Below are positions 46,193-58,859 of a DNA stretch of 64,000 nt, one piece after another; position 1 is the first letter of the stretch, and every line of letters begins with the position of its first letter. The DNA lies in NCBI GenBank assembly GCA_914767715.1, contig OU612069.1:26657387-26721386 (forward strand). The letters run 5' to 3'. The notes under the pieces are model-generated. The model was not told the origin of the DNA. It searched no databases and worked only from the letters and a program-made list of their open reading frames with translations. The position numbers were made by a program, and so were the translations under genes. Origin of the DNA: Membranipora membranacea (Eukaryota; Bryozoa; Gymnolaemata; Cheilostomatida; Membraniporidae).

Positions 46193-47369
46193 CCACTTGC
46201 CCCCACTTGCCCCCACTTGCCCCCACTTGCCCCCACTTGCCCCCACTTGCCCCCACTTGCCCCCACTTGCCCCCACTTGCCCCCACTTGCCCCCACTTGC
46301 CCCCACTTGCCCCCACTTGCCCCCACTTGCCCCCACTTGCCCCCACTTGCCCCCACTTGCCCCCACTTGCCCCCACTTGCCCCCACTTGCCCCCACTTGC
46401 CCCCACTTGCCCCCACTTGCCCCCACTTGCCCCCACTTGCCCCCACTTGCCCCCACTTGCCCCCACTTGCCCCCACTTGCCCCCACTTGCCCCCACTTGC
46501 CCCCACTTGCCCCCACTTGCCCCCACTTGCCCCCACTTGCCCCCACTTGCCCCCACTTGCCCCCACTTGCCCCCACTTGCCCCCACTTGCCCCCACTTGC
46601 CCCCACTTGCCCCCACTTGCCCCCACTTGCCCCCACTTGCCCCCACTTGCCCCCACTTGCCCCCACTTGCCCCCACTTGCCCCCACTTGCCCCCACTTGC
46701 CCCCACTTGCCCCCACTTGCCCCCACTTGCCCCCACTTGCCCCCACTTGCCCCCACTTGCCCCCACTTGCCCCCACTTGCCCCCACTTGCCCCCACTTGC
46801 CCCCACTTGCCCCCACTTGCCCCCACTTGCCCCCACTTGCCCCCACTTGCCCCCACTTGCCCCCACTTGCCCCCACTTGCCCCCACTTGCCCCCACTTGC
46901 CCCCACTTGCCCCCACTTGCCCCCACTTGCCCCCACTTGCCCCCACTTGCCCCCCCTTGCCCCCACTTGCCCCCACTTGCCCCCACTTGCCCCCACTTGC
47001 CCCCACTTGCCCCCACTTGCCCCCACTTGCCCCCACTTGCCCCCACTTGCCCCCACTTGCCCCCACTTGCCCCCACTTGCCCCCACTTGCCCCCACTTGC
47101 CCCCACTTGCCCCCACTTGCCCCCACTTGCCCCCACTTGCCCCCACTTGCCCCCACTTGCCCCCACTTGCCCCCACTTGCCCCCACTTGCCCCCACTTGC
47201 CCCCACTTGCCCCCACTTGCCCCCACTTGCCCCCACTTGCCCCCACTTGCCCCCACTTGCCCCCACTTGCCCCCACTTGCCCCCACTTGCCCCCACTTGC
47301 CCCCACTTGCCCCCACTTGCCCCCACTTGCCCCCACTTGCCCCCACTTGCCCCCACTTGCCCCCACTTG
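46187..47369. repeat. 10-bp satellite (CCCCACTTGC), about 118 units
   Basis: Pure decamers with one variant (CCCCCCTTGC at 46951). The minus strand reads (GGGGGCAAGT)n: G5 tracts every 10 nt with 5-nt loops, a strong G-quadruplex candidate. Decamer-periodic peptides in every frame are a consequence of the stop-free unit. Confidence 0.95.
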
Positions 47370-49568
47370 AAGTAAGTGTAGGTAAGTAGAAGTAAGTAGA
47401 TTCAAGTGGAATTAAGCAGAAGTAGGTGAGAGTAAGTGAAGGCAAGCAACAGTAAGTGAAGGCAAGCAACAGTAAGCGAAGGCAAGCGAAGGCAAGTGAG
47501 AGTAAGTGCAAGTAAGTGAAGGCAAGCGAAGGCAAGTGAGAGTAAGTGCAAGTAAGTGAAGGCAAGCGAAGGTAAGTGAGAGTAAGCGAGAGCAAGCGAA
47601 GATTAGCGAGAGCTTTTGAAGGCAAGTGAGAGCAAGTGAAGGCAACTGAGAGCAAGTGAAGGCAAGCGAGAGTGAGTGAAGGCAACTGAGAGCAAGGGAA
47701 GGCAAGTGAGAGTAAGTTAGAGTAAGTTAGAGTAAGTGAGAGCAAGGGAAGGCAAGCGAGAGTAAGTGAAGGCAAGTGAAGGCAAGTGAAGGCAAGTGAA
47801 GGCAAGTGAAGGCAAGTGAAGGCAAGTGAAGGCAAGTGAAGGCAAGTGAAGGCAAGTGAAGGCAAGTGAAGGCGAGTGAAGGCGAGTGAAGGCGAGTGAA
47901 GGCGAGTGAAGGCGAGTGAAGGCGAGTGAGGGCAAGTGAAGGCAATTGAAGGCAAGTGAAGGCAAGTGAAGGCAAGTGAAGGCAAGTGAAGGCAAGTGAA
48001 GGCAAGTGAAGGCAAGTGAAGGCAAGTGAAGGCAGGTGAAGGCAGGTGAGGGCAAGTGAAGGCAAGTGAGGGTAAGTGAGGGTAAGTGAGAGTAAGTGAG
48101 AGTAAGTGAGAGTAAGTGAGAGTAAGGCAAATTAAGGCAAGTGAAGGCAAGTGAAGGCAAGTGAAGGCAACTGAGAGCAAGTGAAGGCAACTGAGAGCAA
48201 GTGAAGGCAAGTGAGAGTAAGTGAGAGTAAGTGAGAGTAAGTGAGAGCTGGTGAAGGCAAGTGAGAGCAAGTGAAGGCAACTGAGAGCAAGTGAAGGCAA
48301 GCGAGAGCGAGTCAAGGCAACTGAGAGCGAGTCAAGGCAACTGAGAGCAAGTGAAGGCAAGTGAAGGCAAGTGAGAGTAAGTGAGAGTAAGTGAGAGTAA
48401 GTGAGAGTAAGTGAGAGTAAGTGAGAGTAAGTGAGAGTAGGTGAGAGCTGGTGAAGGCAAGTGAAGGCAAGTGAAGGCAACTGAGAGCAAGTGAAGGCAA
48501 CTGAGAGCAAGTGAAGGCAACTGAGAGCAAGTGAAGGCAAGTGAGAGTAAGTGAGAGTAAGTGAGAGTAAGTGAGAGTGAGTGAGAGTGAGTGAGAGTAA
48601 GTGAAGGCAAGTGAAGGCAAGTGAAGGCAAGTGAAGGCAAGTGAAGGCAAGTGAAGGCAAGTGAGACTAAGCAGGATCAAGCAAAAGTTTGTGTGACCAA
48701 GTGAGAGTAAGTGCAAGTAAGTGAAGGCAAGCGAAGGTAAGTGAGAGTAAGCGAAAGCAAGCCAAGACGAGCGAGATCTTGTGAAGGCAAGTGAGAGCAA
48801 GTGAAGGCACGTGAGAGCAAGTGAAGGCAAGTGAGAGTAAGTGAAGCCAAGTGAGAGTGAGTGAAGGCAAGTGTAGGCAAGTGAAGGCAAGTCAAGGCAA
48901 TTGCGAGTAAGCAGGACCAAGCAAATGTAAGTGAGAGCAAGTGAGAGCATATGAGAGCAAGTGAGAGCAAGTGAGAGCAAATGAAGGCAACTGAGAACAA
49001 GTGAAGGCAAGTGAGAGTAAGTGCAAGTAAGTGAAGGCAAGCGAAGGTAAGTGAGAGTAAGCAAGAGCAAGCGAAGACTAGCGAGATCTTGTGAAGGCAA
49101 GTGAGAGCAAGTGAAGGCAAGTGAGAGCCATTGAAGACAACTGAGAACAAGTGAAGGCAAGTGAGAGTAAGTGAGAGTAAGTGAAGGCAAACGAGATTTA
49201 GTGCAAGTTAGTGAAGCCAAGTGAGAATAAGTGCAAGTAAGTGAAGCCAAGTGAGAGTAAGTGCAAGTAAGTGAAGCCAAGTGAGAGTAAGTGAAGAAAA
49301 GTGAGATAAGTGAAGAAAAGTGAGAATAGGTGAATGCACGTGAGAATAAGTGTATGCAAGTGCAAATAAGTGAAGGCAAGTGAGAGTAAATAAAGGCAAA
49401 TGGAAGCAAGTGGAAACAAGTGGAAATAACTGGAGGCAAGTAAGAGTAAGCGAAGGCAAGTGTAAGCAAGTGGAAGCAAGTGAGAGTAAGCAAAGGCAGG
49501 TGAGAGTAAGTGAGAGTAATTGAAGGCAAGCAATACTAATTGAAGGCAAGCGAGACTAAGTAAAGTCA
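47370..49568. repeat. Degenerate decamer field, inverted relative to the preceding array
   Basis: The plus strand is a long run of decamers such as gaaggcaagt, gagagtaagt, gagagcaagt and gaaggcgagt, locally homogenised in blocks (e.g. 47760-47930). The core GGCAAGT is on the plus strand here but on the minus strand in 46187-47369, so orientation flips at about 47370. Long Leu/Ser/Thr/Cys-His-rich minus frames (e.g. PSLAFTCLHL) are repeat artefacts. Confidence 0.9.
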
Positions 49569-50370
49569 AGCGAGACTAAGTAAATGCAAGCAAGTAAGTA
49601 AGTAAGTAAGCAAGTAAGTAAGTAAGTAAGCAAGTAAGCAAGTAAGTGAGAGCAAGCGAGAGTAAGTGAAGGCAAGCGAGAGTAAGTAAAGGCAAGTGGT
49701 TGCAAATGGATGCGAGTGAATGCAGTTGGAAGTAGAAGAAAATGCAAGTTGGTGAAGGCAAGTTCGTGCAAATGGACGTAAGTGCAGGCAAGCAGAAATA
49801 TGCGTACACAAGCGGGCAAGAGAAAGGAAGTGTAGGCAAGTTGAAGGGAGTGTATGCAAGTTGAACGGAGTGTATGCTAGCTGACGCATGTGTAAGCAAG
49901 CGGTAAGAAGTGAAAGGCGTGTATGCAAGCGGAAGCAAGTGGGAATAGGTTAAGGCAAGAGGAAATAAGTGTAGGCAAGTGGATGCAAGCGGCGAGTTAG
50001 TGTAGTGTAAGCAGAAGTGTAGGCAAGTGGAATTTAGGCAGAAAGGCAGTTTATGCAAGCAAAAGCATGTGTATGCAAGCGGAAGTCCGTGTATGCAAAA
50101 GGAAGTTAGTGTAGGCAAGTGTAGTAAGCAGACGCAAGTGGAAGCAAGTTGGATGTAAGTAAAGGCAAGTTCGAGTTGGTGGACGTAAGCCATGGCGGCA
50201 AGTGTAATTAAGTGAAAGCAAGTGGATACAAGTAGAAGTAAATGGATGGTAAGTGGAGGCCAGTGCAGGCAACTGGCTTTAATTAAAGACAGTTGTAGGT
50301 ATGGGAAAGTAAATGTAGGTCAGTGGAAGCAAGTGTAGTAAGTGTAGGCAAGCGGAGTCAGTATTTGCGA
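49569..50370. repeat. Decayed edge of the satellite, AAGT/AAGC repeats
   Basis: Begins with (aagt)n and aagc tetramers (49585-49650). It then becomes increasingly divergent decamer-like sequence (gcaagtggaa, gtgtaggcaa) that fades out near 50370. This is the oldest-looking part of the complex. Confidence 0.8.
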
Positions 50371-53300
50371 GCAAAAGCAAGTAGGGTAGTAGTCTTAGGT
50401 ATTCATGGCACTGAAGGTGAGTAAAGTACTATAAGTACTATAAGAAAGTGTTGACAAGGGAAAAAGAATGTCAGGTAATTATTTAAAGAATGTGTTGGTA
50501 CCAAAATTATGATTGATTGCTGCATTGAGAAAAAGGAATGCAGAATTGTGTGATCAGTTTTGGATTTTTTTGAGTTTAGGTTGAAGTCTCATCTGAGCAA
50601 CATTGTCCCAATTCTTTGCACTATCTTTAAACTTCTTTGTGATGAATATTTATTGCATATTGCAATGTAGTTTTTGCACAATAATGCCACAGACTGTACA
50701 CACAGACCCAAAATAATAAGCCGTGCAAAACCAAGTAGGATCAAGGTGCCACTTATGGCCTCGTTTATTCAACATACAATAAAAGAAATACAATATCTTG
50801 AAGAATATTGCCCATCTGCCTTGCTCATGGATACTTGAAATAAACTGTTATTGCCTCTTTATGAGCATCTGAGCATTCTATTATTGATGAAAGACTGAAT
50901 CTACCTGGAGTTGTTGACCAATGGGAAGTTATTTGGTGTTGGTTTCTAGTTCACTCCAATACATTCGGATGCATTTTTTTAGGTTGTAGGGCACACAATG
51001 CTACAAATTACAAATTGAGGATATTTAAATTGTTTGCTAGAATATTTTTGCTCAATTACCTATGGTGGTAATGGGCGCTAAAATCCCCATCTAGATGTGA
51101 CACCTGAATGTACTCCAATCAGTCATTCACGAGTTGTGATATGAAATACATGTGTCACTTTAATTTATGTGTCATGTATATTATAATACGTACTTACTTT
51201 GTGACAGTTACAGAGATCGCGTATATATACTAGGACTGAACATCTCATTGCCCACAATGTACAAGTTACACGCAGCATTTCACCTACAGTAATAACACAC
51301 TGTGGTGAGAACATTTACTCAGCCTACAATAACTGGCAGTCACCCTAACTTCCAATAGGTATCATAACCCATTAAGTAAAGTTTGACTATCACTCAGTGT
51401 ATCATGTTATGCCTAACAGTCCTATTATACCTGTAAATGTTGTCAGTGGATAGTTGATAGTCAGTTTGTGCAGGAATAACAAGCAAGGCTTTTTTGACAG
51501 CATAAAACCATTAGTAAAAAAAACGCATTGAAATTACTTTGTATCTTGTTGATCAGTGCAAAGTTGAAATAGAATTCTGTAAATTAATTGTTTTTTGCAG
51601 GTTTAGTTCAACGAAATTCAACCAAATTATTGATTTTAAGAGTATGCAAACATGAAGACAAGGTGTTATCTATTCTAGTTGGACTGCAATAAGTCCAGAA
51701 CTACCTCATCATTAACATGGCATATATATGTATATATTTATATATTTATATATATTTCAACTAAGGCTTACCAGTTCAATAATTTAAAGCACCATTGACA
51801 TTTGAAGATTGCAAGGGCAGCAGAGCGAGTTGATTTAAGTTTGATCGAGATACCAATCTCTCTTCTTGAACCCCTAGAAAATTAAGGGATGCGATTACAA
51901 AAACAAAAATGTCTTTAAAGATAGTTTCTTATCTTCGATAGCGCCATTCAAGAGCCTTTGATAGTGTTATTGAAGGCATAGTGAGTGACAGGAACCAAGT
52001 AAGTTAAACTTAAAATGCATCAGATCTCATTGTGGCAATATTATTATTATATTTAGGCAATTTAAAGGGGCAATGAGATTGATATTCTATCTTAGGAGTT
52101 TGGGGCTTGAAGCTTGAATCGTCCTTGACCAAGTTATCTATGATGTTATCTTACCAAAATTTTCTCTGTAGAATTACTGAGTGGACTATGTTTAAGTTGC
52201 TTTGTTTTAGTCATAATAATGCTTACACTTCTGTCATATACATGTATGAGCTGCTGGTTCCCATACCCTTCTTCACGATGGACTCGACTATCACAGATGC
52301 TTCTGCATCTGGCTACAATATGTATGTGGCATATTATTCATGATACTAGGTGTCAGTGGATAAAAATTAATAATTAAATGTGAAAATGTGAAATGGGTAC
52401 CTGGTTATACCTCGACAATAAAAACAGGCTAGTTTTACATAAACAAGCATTGATTGTGCTAACATGTTGGTCTAGACCACTCTTTATTGTCAAACTCATG
52501 TCAAATTCTGTAAAAAGTATCCTACCTTCTCACTCTTCACCTGCTTCCGCTATCTGTTATGTCTCATGATGGATAAGTGCCAATTATCCAACGGCTTTCA
52601 GCATGATGCGCCATCTTTAATCTGTAAGTATGCAGTCTCAAAACTTATAAACACATTGACTTTCACGGACAAATCAGATATTTGACTTACCATTACAATT
52701 CATACTGGGAAAATGCATGCTTATTTTTTGTATTCCTTGAATTTTATTTACTTTTTTTCCAGAACTTACACTGCTCCGGATTCCTGTGAGTGTTTAGGAA
52801 GTGCCGGGCTGGAGGAGCATGACACCAAATGATCAACCATTGGTTTGAATCTCTAGTTAATCTAAATTAATTAAAAGAATTAAAGTACTTTTATAAAGAG
52901 ATAGTTGGTGGGTACACTATCATGAGCAAATGATGAAAATGACAATCGCGATATAACAGAGTACTTGAACCACCCTTCAGACCCTTTATCTCCAGTCACA
53001 ATAGAAAAACAAGTGGATGATTTATATGCTTCATTGTTTTTTTGCAGATTTTCAAACAGCAATTATTCAAAAAAAAGGTGACAGGGTATGATAGTTTTGG
53101 CAGGGAAATTTTATGTCAAAAATCACTAAGTGCTTTGGAAGGAGATGCAACTCACTGAGTTTTGGTGGCCTAAGAAATTGAATAGTCAATGTTGTGTTTG
53201 GTGTGGTTCCTTATGCGTCACTGATATCATGCTGTTATTGTCGCAGTTGTCGCGCAGGAGAGCAGATGTTCACTGGCTTTAAAAGGCAGTCTTTGAGACG

Positions 53301-54504
53301 ATCTGAAAATAAAAGCACCCTCCTCTGCTCGGTGCTCAGCTTCTGAGGGTCATAGTCCATACCAAGCAAAACAACAGGCGGGTTGGGAAGATTTGCATTT
53401 TTTTATTGTATGAGACATGAGCGGGATGGTTGAATGAGATGCTGATTTGGTTGGGTATGAGCAAGCCATAAAAATCTGCATGTACTGAATTGATGGGTTG
53501 GTGATCTGGCTACTATAAGGCTCATGGGTCGGTAAACCTGATTCTCATTTGGCACCTCTTCCTCTAGCCAAAGCCAACAGTGACATGTGCCCATGGTCAA
53601 AAAGGTATGTGAAGAATGAGCAATTACATGCAGCAATGCAAGTGATGGATCATTAGGGTCATCAGGATAGCGAGGATGGATCTGGAGGATAGCTTTATCT
53701 CCTCTCCTTTGGCCTAAACCAGTATTTGACCTCTGCATCTGAAAGAAAATGGCTGAAGACTGGGAGGAAAGAGGAATGGTCATGTCAAGCAGGATGTATT
53801 GGTAATATACATGCCAACCTTTGTTGTCTGGAATGCAGGGATGGAACGCCAACATGACAGACAGTGACTGCTGAATTTTATCAGAAGCCTTGAGCATCAT
53901 TGGTGAATACTCCAGTGGTAAATTGAAAAAAAAAACCTGCGCTTCTGCTGGCCATCATGTTTAACCCTTACATCTTGTGTATTTTTGGTAGATATTGACC
54001 AAATCTTCATGGTCTAAATCAGGTTTGCAATAATGCACAGGGTAATTATCAGGTTGCATGGCAGGATTCCGACTATTGTGTAATTTCATGCTCTGTGGCA
54101 ATAAGTGAATCCATGAAGTACGACAATTATTTGAGCCCATGGATGTGCAGACTTCCCCAATTTTGCCGAACATTGCGGGAGGTCCTCAAACTTAAGATAT
54201 GGGGTAAGGGTATTAGGAATCAACATTCAATTGTGACTGAGCGATCGCATCATGAATGGGCCTCAACATCAATAATTCTATGGTGGTCTGCTACTGTAAA
54301 AGTGAAAAAATGAAGGAGCGAAAAACTGAAAAAGTGAAGAAAAAAGTGAACAAAATATTGAGGAGAATATGAGCACTAAACCTGTGAATCTTTTTTGGAG
54401 AGAACTACAATCTTCATGTAAGGTTTGCTGTATGTCTCTTTGCAAACAGGTTTTGGTATTTTTTTAAATCGCCAATCCACATATCATAGCATATGAATGA
54501 TGTA
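50371..54504. other. Gene-poor; unidentified minus ORFs
   Basis: The minus ORF 53900-53403 (165 codons; PSLALLHVIAHSSHTFLTMG, then HCWLWLEEEVPNENQVYRP) is long for such AT-rich DNA and may be transposon-derived, as may 54173-53961 (KPDLDHEDLVNIYQKYTRCK). I recognise neither. An AT microsatellite lies at 51720-51760. Nothing else found. Confidence 0.35.
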
Positions 54505-54660
54505 AACCAGCAGGACAGGATGTGATGTCGTATTCTATTGTCTATTATGATTACCACAATGCAGTGGCCATTTCCCTTTTATGTCAACTACGCTACATGC
54601 GAGCCTCTGTTATTGCTCCCAATAAATATCCTCAAACATCACCAATAAGCCTTATAATAA
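54505..54660 (+). repeat. Older, diverged LTR fragment related to the downstream element
   Basis: Shares ordered blocks with the LTR at 55248-55454: caggac/tgtgatgtc, tattctattgt, ccacaatgcagtgg, ctcccaataaa and catcacca. Many substitutions and indels. The following taataattacgactgg resembles the LTR end plus primer site of the intact element (taataatggcgac...gctgg). Confidence 0.7.
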
Positions 54661-55247
54661 TTACGACTGGTTGATTCCGATTCATATCTTTGACAAAATT
54701 TTACATCAGTCTTGGACTGGCAAGTCTGCTGTTAATATCCAGCTGCCCCAAAGTTTTTTTAATTTTCTTGGGCTTCCCTAGTGGTTTTTCCTTTTCTGGG
54801 TCAGCCATGACTGATCTCATATCAGATGATGATTTTGTGCAGATGTACGCAAACTGTTAGTGCAGGTAGCGAGCAAGAACGACCAAGTCTTTTGTTCCAG
54901 CAAAAAAGCATGAATGCTCTTGAAATCTAAAAACAAAAATCAACTCAAACTGTATGCTCCTGATGAATATATCAATTAGCAACACCTCTAAAGGTACTGT
55001 GTAGAGCATACTGGCAATTTCTGTGTGTACACTAATAATAGACTATAGCAAGATTTTTTTCACGGGAAATAGAAAAATTGCCATTCTTTTCCAACGGCAA
55101 ACAACGCCAAGTAAATTACAATAAAGGGTGCAAGATGACATCAATAAACCTTGATGTGAGTATCACTATATTAAAATCTGGGACAATCCATATTCAGGAT
55201 GCCTGAGCTTCATCCATAGGAAACCTCATCAAGAACACCATAGTAAA

Positions 55248-55454
55248 TGTTATATATGCCAAGCCTTAACGATGACAGTTAATTAGTCTGCTAACAGACA
55301 TCACAGGACGTGATGTCAGATTCTATTGTTCTTTTTTAATGACCACAATGCAGTGGCTATTTCCTTTCTATGTAAACCATGCTACCAGTAAGATGCCTCT
55401 GCTAGATGCTCCCAATAAAATATCGTAAAACATCACCAACACACAAACTTAATA
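55248..55454 (+). repeat. 5' LTR
   Basis: Starts TGTTATATATGCC and ends AACTTAATA. Contains CCCAATAAAATATCG, a plausible polyadenylation signal. Confidence 0.9.
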
Positions 55455-55455
55455 A

Positions 55456-55471
55456 TGGCGACACAGGCTGG
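55456..55471 (+). promoter_or_regulatory. Primer binding site region
   Basis: TGGCGACACAGGCTGG begins one nucleotide after the 5' LTR, the expected place for a tRNA primer site. The tRNA is not identified. Confidence 0.5.
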
Positions 55472-55509
55472 TGAAAGATTACTCATACTTTGAGGGAGGC
55501 ACACAGTAG

Positions 55510-57186
55510 ATGGAAGATGATATAGAAGGTATCTTTCTGACAAAATTATACACTGAAGACAGAGAACCTCACAGAACCTGCTACAACATGTCAATAGGTA
55601 AGGTACCGGAGTATGATTGTAATGATAAATGGCCCACATATAAACTGAGATTAAATTCTTGGCTTGAGGCCAACGAGGTAAATGAGGCTGCTAAAAAGAA
55701 AAACATTCTTTTGGCTGTGATAGGTAATGAAACTCTGGACTTGCTTATAAGCTTGAATATCCCAAACAAAGTAGAGGATTCCACATTTGATGCTCTTGTT
55801 ACATTACTAGATGAACATTTTAGAGCTGGAGTCAATGCGGTGTCGGAATCGCTTAGGTTTGACATGAGACATCAATTGCCTAATGAATCTGTTTCAGATT
55901 ATATTGTAGCCATATCAAAACTCAGCATAAATGCAGGGTTCGGTACAGGTAACGCTTTATACAATCGTCTCTGTAATAAACTGATTTGTGGCCTCCATGT
56001 TAGCAATAATCGCATTCGTGAGGCATTGTTGAAAGAGGGTGATGCATTAACATGGATTAATGCGAAATCTATAGCCATGACAATGGATATGGTACAAAAC
56101 CACCCTAGCTCAGACAATAGCCAACCAGCAGCAAGCAGCTTTAATACTGGAGTGAATAGAATGAGTCGTAAAAAACCTCATGATAATTATAGAGAAATGC
56201 GCATGAAATGTACACTCTGTGCTGGTCCCCACAAGGCTGACCGCTGTCCAAATAAACACATGATATGTAGAAAATGTTCTAAAAAAGGTCATTTTGCTAA
56301 ATGTAGTAGTACTCGGACTGATGATGGTGGCAAAAGTGGTAATGTGAGTGCTGTAGAGATGATCTCCACGCCGGAAATCAATCTCATGACTGATGTACGC
56401 AAACCGATCGATATACCAATAAAGGTTGAAGGTAAATCTATCAAATTACAGTTGGATTCAGGGTGTGGTTGGAGTCTAATATCATCAAAAGTGTACCAGT
56501 CAAAATTCAGTCATTGTAAGTTGTCTGCTCGTTCTGACTTGAAATTACATGATTATAGTGGCAATCTAGTTAAATTCTTAGGTGAGATTTCTGTTGATGT
56601 AGTTTATGCAGCTCAGTCACATAAGTTGCCGCTTATTGTAGTACAGGGTAAAGGTACAAGTTTGCTAGGTCGAAATTGGCTTTCTCACATACAGTTGAAT
56701 TGGAATGAAATATCCTCAGTACCAATAGTAGGTCAGGTCAAATCTCGTACTCTCAATGAGGTGTTGTCAAAGCATGCTCAGGTATTTTGTAGTGATTGCC
56801 TTGGTGAGTTTAGAGGTTATAAGGCTTCTATAGAGTTGAAACCTGATTGTACACCCATATTCTGTAGAGCTCGACCAGTTCCGTTGATGTTCAGAGATAA
56901 GGTAGATGCTGATCTAGATAAACGAGTTTCAGATGGTTCTATCGTACCTGTTCAAAAGAGTAAATGGGCCTCACCACTCGTATGTGTACCCAAGGATCAA
57001 GGCAAAAATGTAAGAGTATGTGCCGACTACTCCATTTCTGTTAACAAGGCTATTGAAGACAATTTTTATCCGCTACCGCTGCAGGATGATCTCTTCACAA
57101 TGATGAAAGGAGACCTCCCATCTGCCTACACACAGTTAAAGCTAGACAAAAGCTCTCAGAAAATTCTCGCAATGAATACTTATTAG
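55510..57186 (+). pseudogene. Gag, protease and start of reverse transcriptase
   Basis: One frame of 558 codons from the ATG shortly after the primer site. Gag-like N-terminus (WPTYKLRLNSWLEANEV, LDEHFRAG, residues ~30-190). Two zinc knuckles at ~235-270: CTLCAGPHKADRC and CRKCSKKGHFAKC. Retropepsin active site LQLDSGCGWSLIS (DSG) at ~316. RT start: CRARPVPLMFRDKVDADL, VQKSKWASPLVCVPK, VRVCADYSISVNK. It stops at TAG 57184-57186, before the YxDD region, so the polymerase is truncated in this copy. Confidence 0.88.
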
Positions 57187-58859
57187 TGCCTACCAGGTTG
57201 CCGTTTGGTGTGAAAGTAGCAAGTATGCAGTTTCAGAAAGTCCTTGATCAGATTTTGTCAGGTATTCCTAACACATCGATGATATTCTTGTAACAGGTCC
57301 TAATGATCATGAGCACTTGAAAACGCTAGATGAGGTTTTTGATTGGTTGGAAAAATATGGTATCACAGTGAATAAACACAAAAGTTCGTTCTTGCAGTTG
57401 TCGGTTCCATATCTTGGTCATGTTCTCAGTAAATCTGGCATAGCACCCAATGAAGACAGAGTAAAAGCCATAAAAGAAGCTAAGACTCCTAAGAAAGTCC
57501 AAGACGTGCAGCAGTTCATGGGAATGATCAACTACTATGGAAAGTTCATTGAACAAGTCGCTACCAAAGCTGAGCCATTACATAATCTAACTTGTTGACT
57601 TCGTTTGGACGGAAGAGTGCCAACAAGCATTCAACAATCTGAAGGAAGAGTTGTGCACCCAAACACTACTCATCAGATTTGACCCTAGAAAACAGCTAGT
57701 GATGGCGTGTGATGCAAGTCCCTACGGTGTTGGAGCCATAATCACACATAGAAAAGAAGATGGATCTGAAACACCGATAGCCTATGCCTCGAGAACACTC
57801 TCAAATGCAGAATCAAACTACGCTCAGACACACAGAGAAACTCTCAGCATCATGTTTGGATTGAAGAAGTTTGCAAAGTATCTGATTGGCAACAAATTCA
57901 TACTCATCACAGATCACAGTGCACTTCAGACAGTTTTCGGCCCTAATGCTAAGCTAGAGTCTGGAGTTGCCCTCTCTCGACTGCACAGATGGAAACTCAT
58001 TCTAAACGAGTACAACTATACAGTAGAATATCGCAAAGGTTCTGACTTATGTCAAGTTGATTATCTGTCGAGAGCTCCGCTCAGTTCTAATGAAAGTTTT
58101 GAGATGGAAGTAAATTATTTCTCAATAGTTGATAATCTCCCAGTGACTGCTGATGAAATAGCTCGTGAAACTAGTAGATGTGCTATTCTCAGTAAGGTTC
58201 GAGACTTCGTGAAATTCGGTTGGCCTAAACATGTATCAGATGTAGAGTCAGAGCCATACTTCAGTAAGCGCGGTGATCTCGCAGTTGACAAAGGATGTAT
58301 ATTGTATGGTTGTAGAGTTGTCCTACCCTATTGTCTTATCGATAGAGTTATGTCAGAGTTGCACCAGGATCACGCTGGTGTTGTCAGAATGAAATCAGTG
58401 GCTCGTAGTTATTTCTGGTTTCCAAATGTTGATAGTACTATAGAGACTTTAGCAAAAGAATGTCGTGAATGTCAAATGGTTGGTAATTCACCACCCAAAA
58501 CTTGGTATCCGTTTCTGTTTGAGAACAAGCCATGGTTCAGGCTTCATGCTGATTTCGCTGAATATGATAGTCAGAATTATTTGATTGTGGTCGACAGTTA
58601 TAGCAAATGGTTACATGTAGAGCCCATGAGCAGTATTGCTAGCTCAAAGGCTGTCCTTTCGCTAAGACAATTATTCTCGACACATGGGTTATGTGCAATA
58701 TTGTATACAGATAATGCTAAGTCATTCACATCCGGAGAGTTTGAGGGATTTCTCAAGTCTAATGGAATCGTTCATGAATATTCACCTCTGTATCATGCTG
58801 CATCAAATGGTCAAGCAGAGCGTTGTGTGCAGACAGCTAAGAGTTTCTCAAGAAAGTGA
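57187..58859 (+). pseudogene. RT C-terminus, RNase H and integrase core, in separate frames
   Basis: RT palm remnants lie in 57187-57316 with a small deletion just before the DD dipeptide of the active box. LGHVLSKSGIAPNEDRVKAI and FMGMINYYGKFI follow in 57317-57598. From 57651: RNase H (ACDASPYGVGAII, YASRTLSNAESNYA, ITDHSAL). Then the integrase HHCC (LHQDHAGVVRMK...CREC) and core Asp/Asp/Glu in LHADFAEYD, ILYTDNAKSF and ASNGQAER. The frame ends at 58859 by a one-base shift. Confidence 0.85.

Noticed and set aside
40812-47405. Giant ORFs of about 2150-2190 codons on both strands
   Set aside because: They exist in all three + frames and in all three - frames, because the 61- and 10-bp units contain no stops. 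They have no domain, no codon structure and the composition of a satellite.
46183-49928. Long minus-strand ORFs with decapeptide periods (PSLAFTCLHL type)
   Set aside because: They follow the decamer repeat and occur in several frames at once.
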